This document shows, piece by piece, positions 1 to 8,639 of a stretch of 44,165 bases of DNA. Numbering within the stretch: position 1 is the stretch's first letter; each line of letters opens with the position of its first letter. Source of the DNA: Paracoccaceae bacterium. GTDB lineage: Bacteria; Pseudomonadota; Alphaproteobacteria; Rhodobacterales; Rhodobacteraceae. Position numbers and translations under genes: made by a program. The notes beneath the pieces were generated by a model. It was not told the origin of the DNA and ran no database searches. It was given only the letters and a program-made list of their open reading frames with translations. The stretch is from the NCBI GenBank assembly GCA_024226455.1, contig JAAELR010000063.1:1-44165 (forward strand). The letters run 5' to 3'.

Positions 1-75
1 GAATGTCAGGGGACGGGGCCATCGGCGAACCCGCCGGGGCGAGCAATCTGAAGCTACTGACCGAAAGGGAAGCCA

Positions 76-432
76 ATGGCATTTGACACCGTGTTGGAAT
101 TCACGTTGGCACCCGCGACGACAACCCGCGACCGGGCGGTTGCCATGGGCCGCCGCGGCATTGCGCCCCGCATCGCCGCCGCGAACCTGGGCGTTGCCCC
201 TCCCCAGGTGCAGGCCTGGTACAAGGCGGCCCGCGCTGCCGGCGCAGACATCCCCACCTTCAACCCTGTCCGCGGCCCGGCCCGCACCACTATCCGGCTG
301 GATGACAAACTGCTGGCGGGGCTCGGAGCCGAGGCCGCCGAACGCGGCACCACCGCCCTCGACCTCGCCCGGACCCTCCTGAGCACGATCTGCACCGAGG
401 ATCTCTTCGACGCGGTGCTGGACGATGGCTGA
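76..432 (+). CDS. Small putative DNA-binding protein of the element
   Basis: 118 aa, not recognised as a named family. Residues about 22-55 read like a helix-turn-helix (a GIAPRIAAANLGV stretch followed by a basic helix). Residues about 74-110 begin TTIRLDDKLL and continue with two predicted helices, resembling a ribbon-helix-helix fold. The ATG at 76 is preceded by a GGGAAG ribosome site. It lies 15 nt before an excisionase-like gene and reads in the same direction as the integrase, so a role in controlling the element is plausible but inferred. It could equally be a structural or accessory protein of the island. Confidence 0.6.
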   Translation: MAFDTVLEFTLAPATTTRDRAVAMGRRGIAPRIAAANLGVAPPQVQAWYKAARAAGADIPTFNPVRGPARTTIRLDDKLLAGLGAEAAERGTTALDLARTLLSTICTEDLFDAVLDDG

Positions 433-447
433 CATCTCGAAGATAGG

Positions 448-651
448 ATGACCGCGCACCAGCGACTATACGTTGCCGAAAAAAACGCGGCCAAGATGCT
501 CGATATGCCCTTGGCAGATTTCCGTCGCTTGGTCGCGTGCGGCAGTCTGCCCCCGCCCTTTCGGATTGGCGGGGAAATGGAACGTTGGCGCGTGGCGGAT
601 ATCGACGCAATCATTTCAGGCGAGGTCTTGGAGGGAGAGTTCGAGGTATGA
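448..651 (+). CDS. Excisionase/AlpA-like helix-turn-helix protein
   Basis: 67 aa. The pattern resembles small winged-helix excisionases and AlpA-type regulators: an early helix (AAKMLDMPLADFRRLVACG), then a short loop with PPPFRIGGEMERWRVADIDAII, which matches the usual 'P.P.R.GG..RW...DI..W' layout of the family. It overlaps the integrase start by the sequence ATGA at 648-651, so the two are probably translationally coupled. Its likely job is to bend DNA at the attachment site and favour excision, or to regulate the integrase. The family assignment is from pattern only. Confidence 0.65.
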   Translation: MTAHQRLYVAEKNAAKMLDMPLADFRRLVACGSLPPPFRIGGEMERWRVADIDAIISGEVLEGEFEV

Positions 652-1634
652 CGGGAAAGAAGTACGTTTTCCGAGTCCCGCGCGCAGGCAAAGACTACTG
701 GTATTTTCGCAGGGGAAGGACCTACGTCCGCCTGCCCGACGACCCGAACAGCGAGGAATTTGACCGCAAGTACTGGGAAATCCGCAGCGGGCGCGCACCC
801 ATCACATCCAGGACCACATGGGAAAGGCTGGTGCTGGAGTATTACGCATCAGCGAAATTCAAAAAACTCCGCCCAGGATCACGGGCAAACTACCGCCGTC
901 ACTGCGAGGCTATTGTCGAGAAAAACGGCAAGAAAGATGTGCGCAAGTTTCGCCGCAGAGACGCGCTGGCCGTGCAAAGCGCCCTGCAAGACACATGGTC
1001 GAAGGCCAACGAACGCATCGCGGTCATGTCCATTCTCTGCAAACTGGCAGTCAACTTGGAATGGATCACCACCAACCCTGTCGAGAATATCGAAAAACTG
1101 ACCGGCGGCGAATACGAGCCGTGGCCGCAAGCCAAACTCACTGCATACGAGAACTATTGCGCCCGAGAGGAACTGACCGCCGAACGCACGATTTTCGAGC
1201 TCTGCACCGGCACCGGCCAACGCATCGGCGATGTGGTGAAAATGGAGTGGTCGGATTTCGATGGCGAATACATCCAGGTGAAGCAGGAAAAGACCGGGGC
1301 GGATCTCTGGATATTCTGCCCACGGCGGCTTCGGGAATATCTCGCCAGCCTGCCAAGGCATGGAAAGCACATCCTCGCAAAGAACCTCACCCAACATCTA
1401 TCGAAGCGTCGCGCACAGGCCCTTGTGATGGCCGTGCGAACTGCCATCGAGGCCAAGGGATATGTCATCCACGGTTGGCGCTACAACGCCGCCACAGAAC
1501 TTGCAGAAGCAGGCTGCAGCGACAGCCAGATTGCGGCCGTCACCGGGCACAAGACACTCGCCATGGTGCAGAAATATCGCAGCAAGGCGCGGCAGAAGAT
1601 GCTGAGCAAGAAAGCGCAGGAGAGGCGGCAATGA
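648..1634 (+). CDS. int: Tyrosine recombinase / phage-type integrase
   Basis: 328 aa. The start at 648 is chosen because the ATG overlaps the upstream stop and the protein then begins in a family-like way; the frame is open further upstream to 537, but that part reads as junk. Residues about 55-150 form a SAM-like core-binding domain and about 160-320 the catalytic domain. Visible active-site residues are R192 (TGTGQRIGD), K215 (EKTG), H275 and R278 (HGWR), H301 (TGHKT) and the nucleophile Y310 (QKYRSK), so the enzyme looks intact. It is transcribed towards tRNA-Leu, the likely target. Confidence is high for family, moderate for the target. Confidence 0.93.
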   Translation: MTGKKYVFRVPRAGKDYWYFRRGRTYVRLPDDPNSEEFDRKYWEIRSGRAPITSRTTWERLVLEYYASAKFKKLRPGSRANYRRHCEAIVEKNGKKDVRKFRRRDALAVQSALQDTWSKANERIAVMSILCKLAVNLEWITTNPVENIEKLTGGEYEPWPQAKLTAYENYCAREELTAERTIFELCTGTGQRIGDVVKMEWSDFDGEYIQVKQEKTGADLWIFCPRRLREYLASLPRHGKHILAKNLTQHLSKRRAQALVMAVRTAIEAKGYVIHGWRYNAATELAEAGCSDSQIAAVTGHKTLAMVQKYRSKARQKMLSKKAQERRQ

Positions 1635-1750
1635 CGTGCGGCGCGGCGCAGAACGAACAGGGGGTGAACAGTGAATGTGATAAACAAGTTGATAAACTTG
1701 CCGAGCAGCAATAGCGGGATAGTCCCACCAATCGCCGATTTGTCCTTATA

Positions 1751-1792
1751 GTTCAAAGTGGTGCGGGTGAAGGGACTCGAACCCCCACGCCA
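1751..1792. other. Probable attachment site (att) at the tRNA-Leu 3' end
   Basis: The 3' end of tRNA-Leu (CCA tail, acceptor 3' strand and T-arm, 1759-1792) faces the integrase gene with only about 125 nt between. Tyrosine recombinases of this kind commonly recombine in the T-arm/3' end of a tRNA, leaving the gene intact and a direct repeat at the far end of the element. The exact core cannot be fixed because the second copy is outside the window. Confidence 0.4.
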
Positions 1793-1842
1793 AAGGCGCC
1801 AGAACCTAAATCTGGTGCGTCTACCAGTTCCGCCACACCCGC
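1759..1842 (-). tRNA. tRNA-Leu (anticodon UAG)
   Basis: Reading the minus strand from 1842, the gene starts GCGGGTG and ends CACCCGC-A-CCA. The acceptor stem has seven pairs and the D-arm contains AACTGGTAGA. The anticodon stem CCAGA/TCTGG holds the loop TTTAGGT with anticodon TAG. The variable arm CGCCTTTGGCG is long, typical of tRNA-Leu. The T-arm loop is TTCGAGT. The CCA is encoded, giving 84 nt in total. It reads codon CUA and other CUN codons. It faces the integrase with its 3' end and appears to serve as the element's insertion site. Confidence 0.97.
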
Positions 1843-1973
1843 AACCAAGAACCGCATAGCAAAGCTCGCGGCGGGATGCGAGCGGAAATGCTGCCCAGAG
1901 TTAGCCTGGGGTTTGTCCAATTTCTGCCCGAATCATGACGGATAAAAGGTCAACCCGACAAGGAGACACCCCA

Positions 1974-2252
1974 ATGATCCACTCGCAAACCACCCCCACC
2001 TACGATCCCGCTCCCGCCATGGCCGCAATCGGTCTGGCCCGCGGCACCGAGGTCATGACGCTCACCGGCATCCGCCCGGTAGAAAGCCTGAGCGAAGGCG
2101 ATCGCATCATAACCCGCGCCGGTGCCTGTCCGCTGCACGGCGTGGTGCGGCTGGCAGACGAACGTTTCAAGCTGATGTTCAACAAGCCCCAGGTGGTGTT
2201 TCTGGAGAACCGTCAGGTCAACAGCGAGACCGGTCTGCCCTTCGCTGCCTAA
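1974..2252 (+). CDS. Short Hint-like domain protein
   Basis: 92 aa. The ATG at 1974 has a clear AAGGAG site eight bases upstream; an in-frame ATG at 1935 lacks one. Residues about 31-60 (GLARGTEVMTLTGIRPVESL then SEGDRIITR) match the first part of a Hint_2 (Hedgehog/intein) module, but the cysteine that normally starts the module is replaced by glycine and the protein ends long before a full module would. It therefore cannot be an active autoprocessing unit. Its stop overlaps the stop of the convergent gene at 2249-2251. A full-length Hint protein lies at 22143. Function unknown. Confidence 0.72.
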   Translation: MIHSQTTPTYDPAPAMAAIGLARGTEVMTLTGIRPVESLSEGDRIITRAGACPLHGVVRLADERFKLMFNKPQVVFLENRQVNSETGLPFAA

Positions 2253-3802
2253 AGCCTCAGGTCGCGATACACCTGCGGCAGCGCCTCTGGCAGATCCTCG
2301 GCGATCAGCCCGGGGCCGAATTTCAAAGCGCATTCCACATGCAGCCAGGCCGCCGTCTCGGCGGCCGCTTGCGTTGCGAATCCGCGCGCAAGCAACCCGG
2401 CAATGAATCCCGCCAGCACGTCGCCCGATCCCGCCGTGGCCAGCCACGGCGCGGCGCGGTCGTAGTGGGCCGAGTTGATGGCGCAGCGTCCATCGGGCGA
2501 GGCGATCACGGTGTCCGGCCCCTTGAACAGCACCGTACATCCCGCTCGCGCCGCCGCTTCACGGGTGGCGTCGACCTTGGAATAGGCGGGGCCTTTTTCA
2601 GCGGGGGCATTCAGTTTCATGGCGATATCCGGAAAGAGCCGCGCGAATTCCCCCGCATGCGGGGTCAGCACGCATCTGTCGTGAAGCGCCGCGAGGAGCG
2701 AGCCCTCGCTGGCCGAAAGCGTCAATGCGTCGGCGTCAAGCACAGTGGCGAGGTTCGCCGCCAGTGCCGCCGCCACCAATTGCCGCTCACGCGCGCCGGT
2801 GCCAAGGCCGGGTCCGAGGCAGAGGGCATTGATCCGCGTGTCGCCGTCGAGCAGCAGCGAAAGGTCCTCGTCAGAGCCGAGCGGTTTCAGCATGATCGCG
2901 TTCAGTTGAGCCGCGTTTTCCTGCAGCGCCGCGGGCGGGCAGCCCAGCGTTACCAGCCCGGCCCCAATGCGCAGCGCGCCGCGGGCGGCCAGTCGCCCTG
3001 CCCCGCCGTTGCCGGGGCCACCGGAGAGGATCAGGGCGTGGCCGTGGGCGTATTTGTGGTCAAATCGCCATTTCGACAGGTCAGGCAATAGATCGACGCC
3101 CAACCATTCATAATCGACGAGATGAACATGCACCTCATCATAGCCGCTATCCAACCCGATGTCCTTCACGACGACCTTGCCGCAGTGCTGTTGTGACAAT
3201 GCCAGGCGGTGTCCAACCTTTTCAGCGTGAAAACTGATCGTGAGGTCTGCGAAGGTGCCGCAGAGCCTGCTTTCGAGCCGATGTCCACTGTCAAGGCATA
3301 GCCCCGAGGGGGCGTCGACGGCTACTATCTTGGACTCGTGCCCGTCGCGAATACTCAACAAAAGCAATGGCTCGGCGAGGTCCGACGCCAAAGGTCTTAC
3401 TAGACCAGTTCCGAAAACCGCATCAAAAAAAAGTGTTCCCTGACATTCATTGATCTTGGCAACGTCCCAATTCAGTATCTCACCTAACTCCCTCCACCGC
3501 TCATAACTCACTTTCGCATCCGGCGGCAGTTTTTCGGGGTCGCCGTAGATAAACACCTCCACCTTCCATCCCCACTCCTTCAGCATGCGCGCCACCACAA
3601 ACCCGTCGCCGCCATTGTTGCCCGGCCCGCAGAGCACCACGGCGCGGTGCGGGGCCTGGGCCAGTTCTGGCCACTCCTCGAACACGGCATCCACCACGCC
3701 ACGCCCGGCGCGTTCCATCAGTTGCAGACCGGTGACCTCGCCCGACTCAATCGCGGCGGTCTCGATGGCTCGCATCTGGGCGGCTGTGAGGAGTTCGGTC
3801 AT
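2249..3802 (-). CDS. nnr: Bifunctional NAD(P)H-hydrate epimerase / ADP-dependent dehydratase
   Basis: 517 aa, the usual size for the fused enzyme. It repairs damaged NADHX and NADPHX in the cytoplasm: the N-terminal YjeF domain interconverts the R and S hydrates and the C-terminal ribokinase-like domain dehydrates the S form using ADP. Visible marks are GPGNNGGDGFV at residues 59-69 (epimerase) and, in the second half, a GGPGNGGAGR loop and a TAGSGDVLAGF signature of the dehydratase. The ATG at 3802 is preferred because the protein then opens LLTAAQMRAIE, as in the family; the frame is open to 3904. It is divergent from glnB and converges on the Hint-like stub with overlapping stops. Confidence 0.95.
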   Translation of the reverse strand: MTELLTAAQMRAIETAAIESGEVTGLQLMERAGRGVVDAVFEEWPELAQAPHRAVVLCGPGNNGGDGFVVARMLKEWGWKVEVFIYGDPEKLPPDAKVSYERWRELGEILNWDVAKINECQGTLFFDAVFGTGLVRPLASDLAEPLLLLSIRDGHESKIVAVDAPSGLCLDSGHRLESRLCGTFADLTISFHAEKVGHRLALSQQHCGKVVVKDIGLDSGYDEVHVHLVDYEWLGVDLLPDLSKWRFDHKYAHGHALILSGGPGNGGAGRLAARGALRIGAGLVTLGCPPAALQENAAQLNAIMLKPLGSDEDLSLLLDGDTRINALCLGPGLGTGARERQLVAAALAANLATVLDADALTLSASEGSLLAALHDRCVLTPHAGEFARLFPDIAMKLNAPAEKGPAYSKVDATREAAARAGCTVLFKGPDTVIASPDGRCAINSAHYDRAAPWLATAGSGDVLAGFIAGLLARGFATQAAAETAAWLHVECALKFGPGLIAEDLPEALPQVYRDLRL

Positions 3803-3939
3803 GCTGGCAAGCCCTCGCGATTCAAAACTGCCCGCGTGCGCGGCAGTTTGCACAAAAATCAGGCACAAGCTCCGGAAACCAACCCGGGCACCCTGCCCCG
3901 CCACCCTAACGAATTGTGAGTGCCAAATAGAAGTGCTGA

Positions 3940-4314
<375 letters not shown>

Positions 4315-4345
4315 CGCTACGAATTCAAGATCAAGGACCCAGGAT

Positions 4346-5752
4346 ATGAGCAACGCTGACCTTCTAAAGACAATTGCGGATGAAGACGTCGAATATGTCG
4401 ACATCCGTTTCACCGACCCGCGCGGCAAGCTGCAGCACGTCACCGTGATGGCCGACCAGGTTGACGAGGATTTCCTCGAAGAGGGCTTCATGTTCGATGG
4501 CTCGTCGATTGCCGGGTGGAAATCGATCGACCAGTCCGACATGAAGCTGATGCCCGACGCGTCCAGCGCCTATATGGACCCGTTCTATGCCGAAAGGACC
4601 ATCGCAGTGCATTGCACCGTGGTCGAGCCCGACACCGGCGAAAGCTATGACCGCGACCCGCGCGGCTGTGCCGAGCGTGCCGAGGCGTACCTGAAGAGCT
4701 CAGGCATCGGCGACACCTCTTTCTGGGGGCCCGAGGCAGAGTTCTTCCTGTTCGACGACGTGCGCTTTAGCGTCGAGATGAACAAGGTCAGCTATCAGGT
4801 CGATGCGCTCGACGCCTCGTGGAACAGCGACACCGAATACGAGATGGGCAACACCGGCCACCGGCCCGGCGTCAAGGGCGGCTATTTCCCGGTGAACCCG
4901 ATCGACGACGGTCAGGACATCCGGTCCGAAATGCTGAGCACCATGAAGCGCATGGGCATGAAGGTCGACAAGCACCACCACGAGGTAGCCTCGTGCCAGC
5001 ACGAACTGGGGCTGATCTTCGGCTCGCTGACCGAACAGGCCGATCACCTGCAGAAATACAAATACGTGATCCACAACGTAGCCCAGGCCTATGGCAAGTC
5101 AGCCACCTTCATGCCGAAACCCATCGCCGGCGACAACGGCACCGGCATGCATGTGAACATGTCGATCTGGAAGGATGGCAAGCCGCTCTTTTCCGGTGAC
5201 AAATACGCCGATCTCAGCCAGGAGGCGCTGTGGTTCATCGGCGGTGTGCTGAAACATTCCAAGGCGCTCAACGCCTTCACCAACCCGTCGACCAACAGCT
5301 ACAAACGGCTGATCCCCGGTTTCGAGGCACCGGTGCTGCGCGCCTATTCCGCCCGCAACCGGTCGGGCTGCGTGCGCATCCCGTGGGCGGAATCGCCAAA
5401 GGCCAAACGCGTCGAGGCCCGTTTCCCCGACCCCTCGGCCAACCCCTACCTGTGCTTTGCGGCACTCTTGATGGCCGGCCTCAGCGGCATCAAGAACAAG
5501 ATCGACCCGGGCCCGGCGATGGACAAGGATCTGTACGACCTGCCACCCGAGGAACTGGCCGGTATCCCCACCGTCTGCGCATCCTTGCGCGAGGCGCTGG
5601 AAGAGCTGGAGGCCGACATGGACTTTCTGACCGCCGGCGACGTGTTCACGCACGACCAGATCCAGGGTTACATGGACCTGAAATGGGAAGAGGTCTATGC
5701 CTACGAGCACACGCCACACCCGATGGAGTTCAAGATGTACTATAGCTGTTGA
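4346..5752 (+). CDS. glnA: Glutamine synthetase type I
   Basis: 468 aa, the length of bacterial GSI. It makes glutamine from glutamate, ammonia and ATP as a cytoplasmic dodecamer. Visible marks are [13 protein letters not shown] near the N terminus, [10 protein letters not shown] with metal-binding glutamate, [12 protein letters not shown] in the active site, [19 protein letters not shown] and the adenylylation tyrosine Y397 in [10 protein letters not shown]. The enzyme is therefore likely inactivated by GlnE under PII control, in keeping with the glnB gene immediately upstream. The ATG at 4346 has an AGGA site; the frame extends upstream through glnB but those codons are a shadow. Confidence 0.97.
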   Translation: MSNADLLKTIADEDVEYVDIRFTDPRGKLQHVTVMADQVDEDFLEEGFMFDGSSIAGWKSIDQSDMKLMPDASSAYMDPFYAERTIAVHCTVVEPDTGESYDRDPRGCAERAEAYLKSSGIGDTSFWGPEAEFFLFDDVRFSVEMNKVSYQVDALDASWNSDTEYEMGNTGHRPGVKGGYFPVNPIDDGQDIRSEMLSTMKRMGMKVDKHHHEVASCQHELGLIFGSLTEQADHLQKYKYVIHNVAQAYGKSATFMPKPIAGDNGTGMHVNMSIWKDGKPLFSGDKYADLSQEALWFIGGVLKHSKALNAFTNPSTNSYKRLIPGFEAPVLRAYSARNRSGCVRIPWAESPKAKRVEARFPDPSANPYLCFAALLMAGLSGIKNKIDPGPAMDKDLYDLPPEELAGIPTVCASLREALEELEADMDFLTAGDVFTHDQIQGYMDLKWEEVYAYEHTPHPMEFKMYYSC

Positions 5753-5776
5753 ATCCGGCAGGCTGGACAGATCGAA

Positions 5777-5802
5777 AGGGGCGCCCGGGTGGCGCCCCCT
5801 AA
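5777..5802 (+). terminator. Stem-loop after glnA
   Basis: GGGGCGCC (5778-5785) pairs with GGCGCCCC (5791-5798) around a five-base loop, 25 nt after the glnA stop. It is followed by only a weak T-containing tract (CTAATACTT), so it is probably the operon terminator, perhaps with modest efficiency. Confidence 0.7.
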
Positions 5803-6240
5803 TACTTGCGGCGTCTGCTCTGGATAGGTGAGCCTGGGCGGCGGAAATGCGGCGATGTCCACTTGTCGGTAAAAAGCGCACCGTTCCGAACACCTTTTCG
5901 GTGTGGTAACCGTTCAAGGCAGCGAATTTGACCGAAACTGTGGCCGTTCGGGCAAACAATCCTCCCAATGCGAACAAACTGTTTCCGCTGGGTTCCGTCA
6001 AAGAAGGGGGCATACGGCGCTGCGAACCGTCGGCCACGCGCCTATGGATAAGGGGCGAGCCACCACGATACGCGCCGTGCAGCAACCCCGCCAGAGGCAT
6101 CCCAAACCGCGCGACCTGCTCGCTTGATGCAACTTGCGATGTAGTCAGCAAACCACGTTACCACCCCAACCGGGTCATATTCCGGACAGGTTTATGAACA
6201 AAACTAAGTTCCAACCAGAACGGTTGAAGGAAAAGAAACA
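5803..6240. other. Long gene-free stretch before the 302-aa gene
   Basis: About 440 nt without a convincing gene. Short open frames here have no ribosome site and atypical composition. A small hairpin ACACC-TTTTC-GGTGT lies near 5889-5903, flanked by two copies of ACCGTTC, and the last 60 nt are A-rich. The promoter of the gene at 6241 must lie here. I see no riboswitch or RNA gene that I can name. Confidence 0.4.
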
Positions 6241-7149
6241 ATGGACCATAGAAGTCCGCCCTTTGAGGCAACCCTGCTTTACGGCGCCGGAACCCGGCCC
6301 GAACGCGACAACCTGATTGCAGAGATCCGTGGCATGCTCGAAACCCATGGCGAGCGCATACTGGACATAGAAGAGGCCGACGAGATCTTTACTCTGTTCA
6401 CCTGCTCCTCTGTGCAGCTGCTGCTGGCGTGCAGTCCCAAACCCCTGCCGGTCGAGCATTTCCTGGGCGCCGAACGGCCCGCCGCGGCCTGCCTGAACGA
6501 CGCAGAGATCCTCTCCAAACTGACCGAGGCCAAGCGTTCGGTGACGGTGCTGGTTCTGGACCGGGAAACCGATCTGCGGCGTCTCGGCCCGGGGCACCGG
6601 CTGATCAAGCGCGATATCTGCTGGGACGCGACGGAATGCATCCATGACAACTCTGCCGCCGATCTGGTGTTCATAGCCGAGAACGACACGCTTTATTCCG
6701 GCGAAGAGTTCGACCGGATCTGCACCTACGAGGCGTTTCAGCAATCCCAATCCGAGATGTCGTTGCCGTTCGAGGTGGTGGATGTCACCCCTGCCGAGAT
6801 CGAGGCCAACCTGGACCCATCCATGGTCGCGACGCATTTGACAGCACGCAATGCGCCCATCATCCCGTCCCATTTCACACAGACGCCGATGATCAATGAC
6901 GACGTGCTGGCCTGGCTCGACGGCGCCAAGCCCGACAAAGCCGACGGCGTCGAGCTGCCGGATGAGCCCACGGCGCACTTCTGGCTGGAAACCGTGCTGT
7001 CGCTGGCGGTGCCGACCAGCCTGGCGCTGAAGATCGACAAATTGCAGAACATGGACGTGCCCAAGGCGCTGAACGCGTCCGCTTTGGCCTGTACCGCGAT
7101 GACGCTCGGCTTAACCAGCCTGCCGAACCTGTCTAGTCTTCTGGTCTGA
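6241..7149 (+). CDS. Conserved-looking protein of unknown function (302 aa)
   Basis: I do not recognise this protein. It starts at an ATG preceded by AAGGAAAAG, has no signal peptide and no obvious membrane segment, and is acidic. It contains three early cysteines around residues 59-74 (FTLFTCSSVQLLLACS) and one each near 90, 132 and 138. The region around residues 95-170 alternates hydrophobic and charged stretches like a mixed alpha/beta domain (VTVLVLDRETDLRRL). Residues 175-230 are rich in aspartate and proline, and the end (about 240-302) is helical. Codon use fits the neighbouring genes, so it is a real native gene. It follows a 440-nt leader and is convergent with the methyltransferase gene. 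Confidence 0.8.
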   Translation: MDHRSPPFEATLLYGAGTRPERDNLIAEIRGMLETHGERILDIEEADEIFTLFTCSSVQLLLACSPKPLPVEHFLGAERPAAACLNDAEILSKLTEAKRSVTVLVLDRETDLRRLGPGHRLIKRDICWDATECIHDNSAADLVFIAENDTLYSGEEFDRICTYEAFQQSQSEMSLPFEVVDVTPAEIEANLDPSMVATHLTARNAPIIPSHFTQTPMINDDVLAWLDGAKPDKADGVELPDEPTAHFWLETVLSLAVPTSLALKIDKLQNMDVPKALNASALACTAMTLGLTSLPNLSSLLV

Positions 7150-7150
7150 T

Positions 7151-7189
7151 CCCGCAACGCCCACGCGGAGGAACCGGGCCCGTTGCGGG
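7151..7189 (+). terminator. Stem-loop just after the 302-aa gene
   Basis: CCCGCAACG (7151-7159) and CGTTGCGGG (7181-7189) form a perfect nine-pair stem with a 21-nt loop, beginning two bases after the stop codon. There is no T tract, so it may end transcription only partly or protect the mRNA 3' end. Confidence 0.45.
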
Positions 7190-7323
7190 CCGGGGCCGAC
7201 GCTTTGGCCGCCATCGCGTGCACCTTTTGCGGGCAGGCGGCGATCAGCCGGTCTCACAGCGCCATCCAGGCGGGTCGGTCAGCCGCAACGACCGGATCAG
7301 TTCGGGTTGCAGCTCATCCGGCA

Positions 7324-8538
7324 TTAACGCCCCTTCAGCAAGGTCGAGTAGTGCAGCAGGCCGTATCCCGCCAGCGCCCGTTCCACCGGTCGCCAGCGGG
7401 TTGCGAAAGCGATCGGGTCAAGCCGTGCGGCAGCGCCAATCGCGGCCAGGTCGCGGCGCCCGTCGATGCCGACGATCAGTGGTGCTGCAGCTTTCGGCAG
7501 CGCCAGCTCGGTCGCCTCCCCGCCCAGGGTGATCCGCACCCGCCCCTTCTGCGCCACCGCCTGCCCCAGCCTGCGCGGGTCGACCCCCTTGAGATGCGGT
7601 ACCGCCTGCGGCTTGCCCAGGGGCGGGGCGACAACACCGCCCCTGGGTACCGCATAGACCACATGGGTCTTCATGGTGCCGCGTAAGGCTTCGGCCAGCC
7701 CCATGCGGGCGGCAGCGTCCAGCCCTTCGGGCAGAGACACCCCCTCGGGCAGGATCGTGGCGGGATCATAAAGCGCTGGCTCTGGCACACCGGCCAGATC
7801 CAGCCCGGCGCAGCCCAACGCGCCCAGCAGTTGCGGCATGGTATAGGGCCGGTCGGAACTGTGCAAAAGCAGATCGAAGAACCCTGCGTCGGATGCCTTG
7901 TGATCGCCCAGATGCGGGTTGCGTTTGAACGGGTGACCGCCTGGGACGCGGTCAAAGATCCTACGCGCGGCGGCCAGCTTTTTCCTTGGCAGCAGGTGGC
8001 CCAGCGCAGTGTTGAACGCATCCTGCAGCGGGTAGACGCCACAACGCCCCAGCGGCGCATAGACCATGAGCCCGATACCCCCTCCAAGCGCCAGCGCCCG
8101 TGCCAAAGCATCGAACCCCGCCTGCGGCTCTGGCAGGTGATGCAGCACGCCGCAGCAGTCGATATAGTCGAACGCGCCCATGTCGGGCGCGTTCAGCAGA
8201 CTGCCGGTGACGAACTCGATGTTGGTCAGGCCCCGAATGGCGGCGCGCTCTTCGGCAATCTCGCGGGCCGCGGCGGAGAGATCCACATAGGTGATCCGGT
8301 AAGGGCGCCCGGCATCGGTCAGCATCTGCGCCAACTGGATCAGCCCGTCGCCGGTGCCGCCGCCGGCCACCAGTGCGCGCAAGGGGCGCGACCAGTCGCG
8401 CGCACCGCCCCAAAGCCAGTGATCCATTTCCTGCGGCCAACTGGGCGAGCCGGTGATCAGGCGCTTTGTCTCGTCCGCCGGATCGCGTTCGGGATAGGGA
8501 AAGGTCTCGTATTGCGCCTGAACCCGGTGTTCCGTCAC
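7324..8538 (-). CDS. Class I SAM-dependent methyltransferase
   Basis: 404 aa, starting at GTG. A Rossmann-type SAM-binding domain spans about residues 50-200: motif I is LVAGGGTGDG (56-65), followed by an acidic end of strand two (ITYVDLS), then FDYIDCCGVLHHL in the motif IV region, typical of small-molecule methyltransferases. Residues 200-404 are a second region with hydrophobic helices ending in a segment (about 320-380) that resembles a winged-helix fold. The substrate cannot be told. It is divergent from dddP, with about 100 nt between starts, so the two may share control, but a functional link to DMSP metabolism is only a guess. Confidence 0.85.
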   Translation of the reverse strand: MTEHRVQAQYETFPYPERDPADETKRLITGSPSWPQEMDHWLWGGARDWSRPLRALVAGGGTGDGLIQLAQMLTDAGRPYRITYVDLSAAAREIAEERAAIRGLTNIEFVTGSLLNAPDMGAFDYIDCCGVLHHLPEPQAGFDALARALALGGGIGLMVYAPLGRCGVYPLQDAFNTALGHLLPRKKLAAARRIFDRVPGGHPFKRNPHLGDHKASDAGFFDLLLHSSDRPYTMPQLLGALGCAGLDLAGVPEPALYDPATILPEGVSLPEGLDAAARMGLAEALRGTMKTHVVYAVPRGGVVAPPLGKPQAVPHLKGVDPRRLGQAVAQKGRVRITLGGEATELALPKAAAPLIVGIDGRRDLAAIGAAARLDPIAFATRWRPVERALAGYGLLHYSTLLKGR

Positions 8539-8586
8539 CCCTGCCCCCTGATGCCGTTTCTCGTCCTCTACGCTGTCGGTTTCAGA

Positions 8587-8627
8587 CCTGACAGCTACAC
8601 CGCTACAGGTAGCATCGCCGTGTCAGG
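8587..8627. promoter_or_regulatory. Inverted repeat covering the dddP ribosome site
   Basis: CCTGACA (8587-8593) and TGTCAGG (8621-8627) are perfect inverted arms 27 nt apart, in the gap between the divergent methyltransferase and dddP. The right arm runs into the AGGAAAGG ribosome site of dddP (8625-8632). It could be a regulator operator or an mRNA hairpin that masks the ribosome site; the sequence alone does not decide. Confidence 0.35.
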
Positions 8628-8639
8628 AAAGGAATGTAC

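Larger units (their letters stand above)
1..1760. mobile_element. Integrase end of an element inserted at tRNA-Leu
   Basis: Three co-directional short genes (a DNA-binding protein, an excisionase-like protein and a tyrosine recombinase) sit directly against the 3' end of a tRNA-Leu gene. This is the usual arrangement of prophages and genomic islands that use a tRNA 3' end as attB. The element extends left of the window, so its other end, cargo and size cannot be seen. The right boundary is placed at the CCA end of the tRNA. Whether it is an intact prophage, an integrative conjugative element or a decayed island is unknown. Basis: gene order seen; integration model inferred. Confidence 0.72.

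Noticed and set aside
1679-1700. CAAGTT-GATA-AACTTG inverted repeat near the attachment site
   Set aside because: Could be an integrase or excisionase arm site, but it is short and stands alone, so not called.
1631-1714. 27-codon frame overlapping the integrase stop by ATGA
   Set aside because: It has a fair ribosome site but is too short and featureless to call; it may be chance at the element edge.
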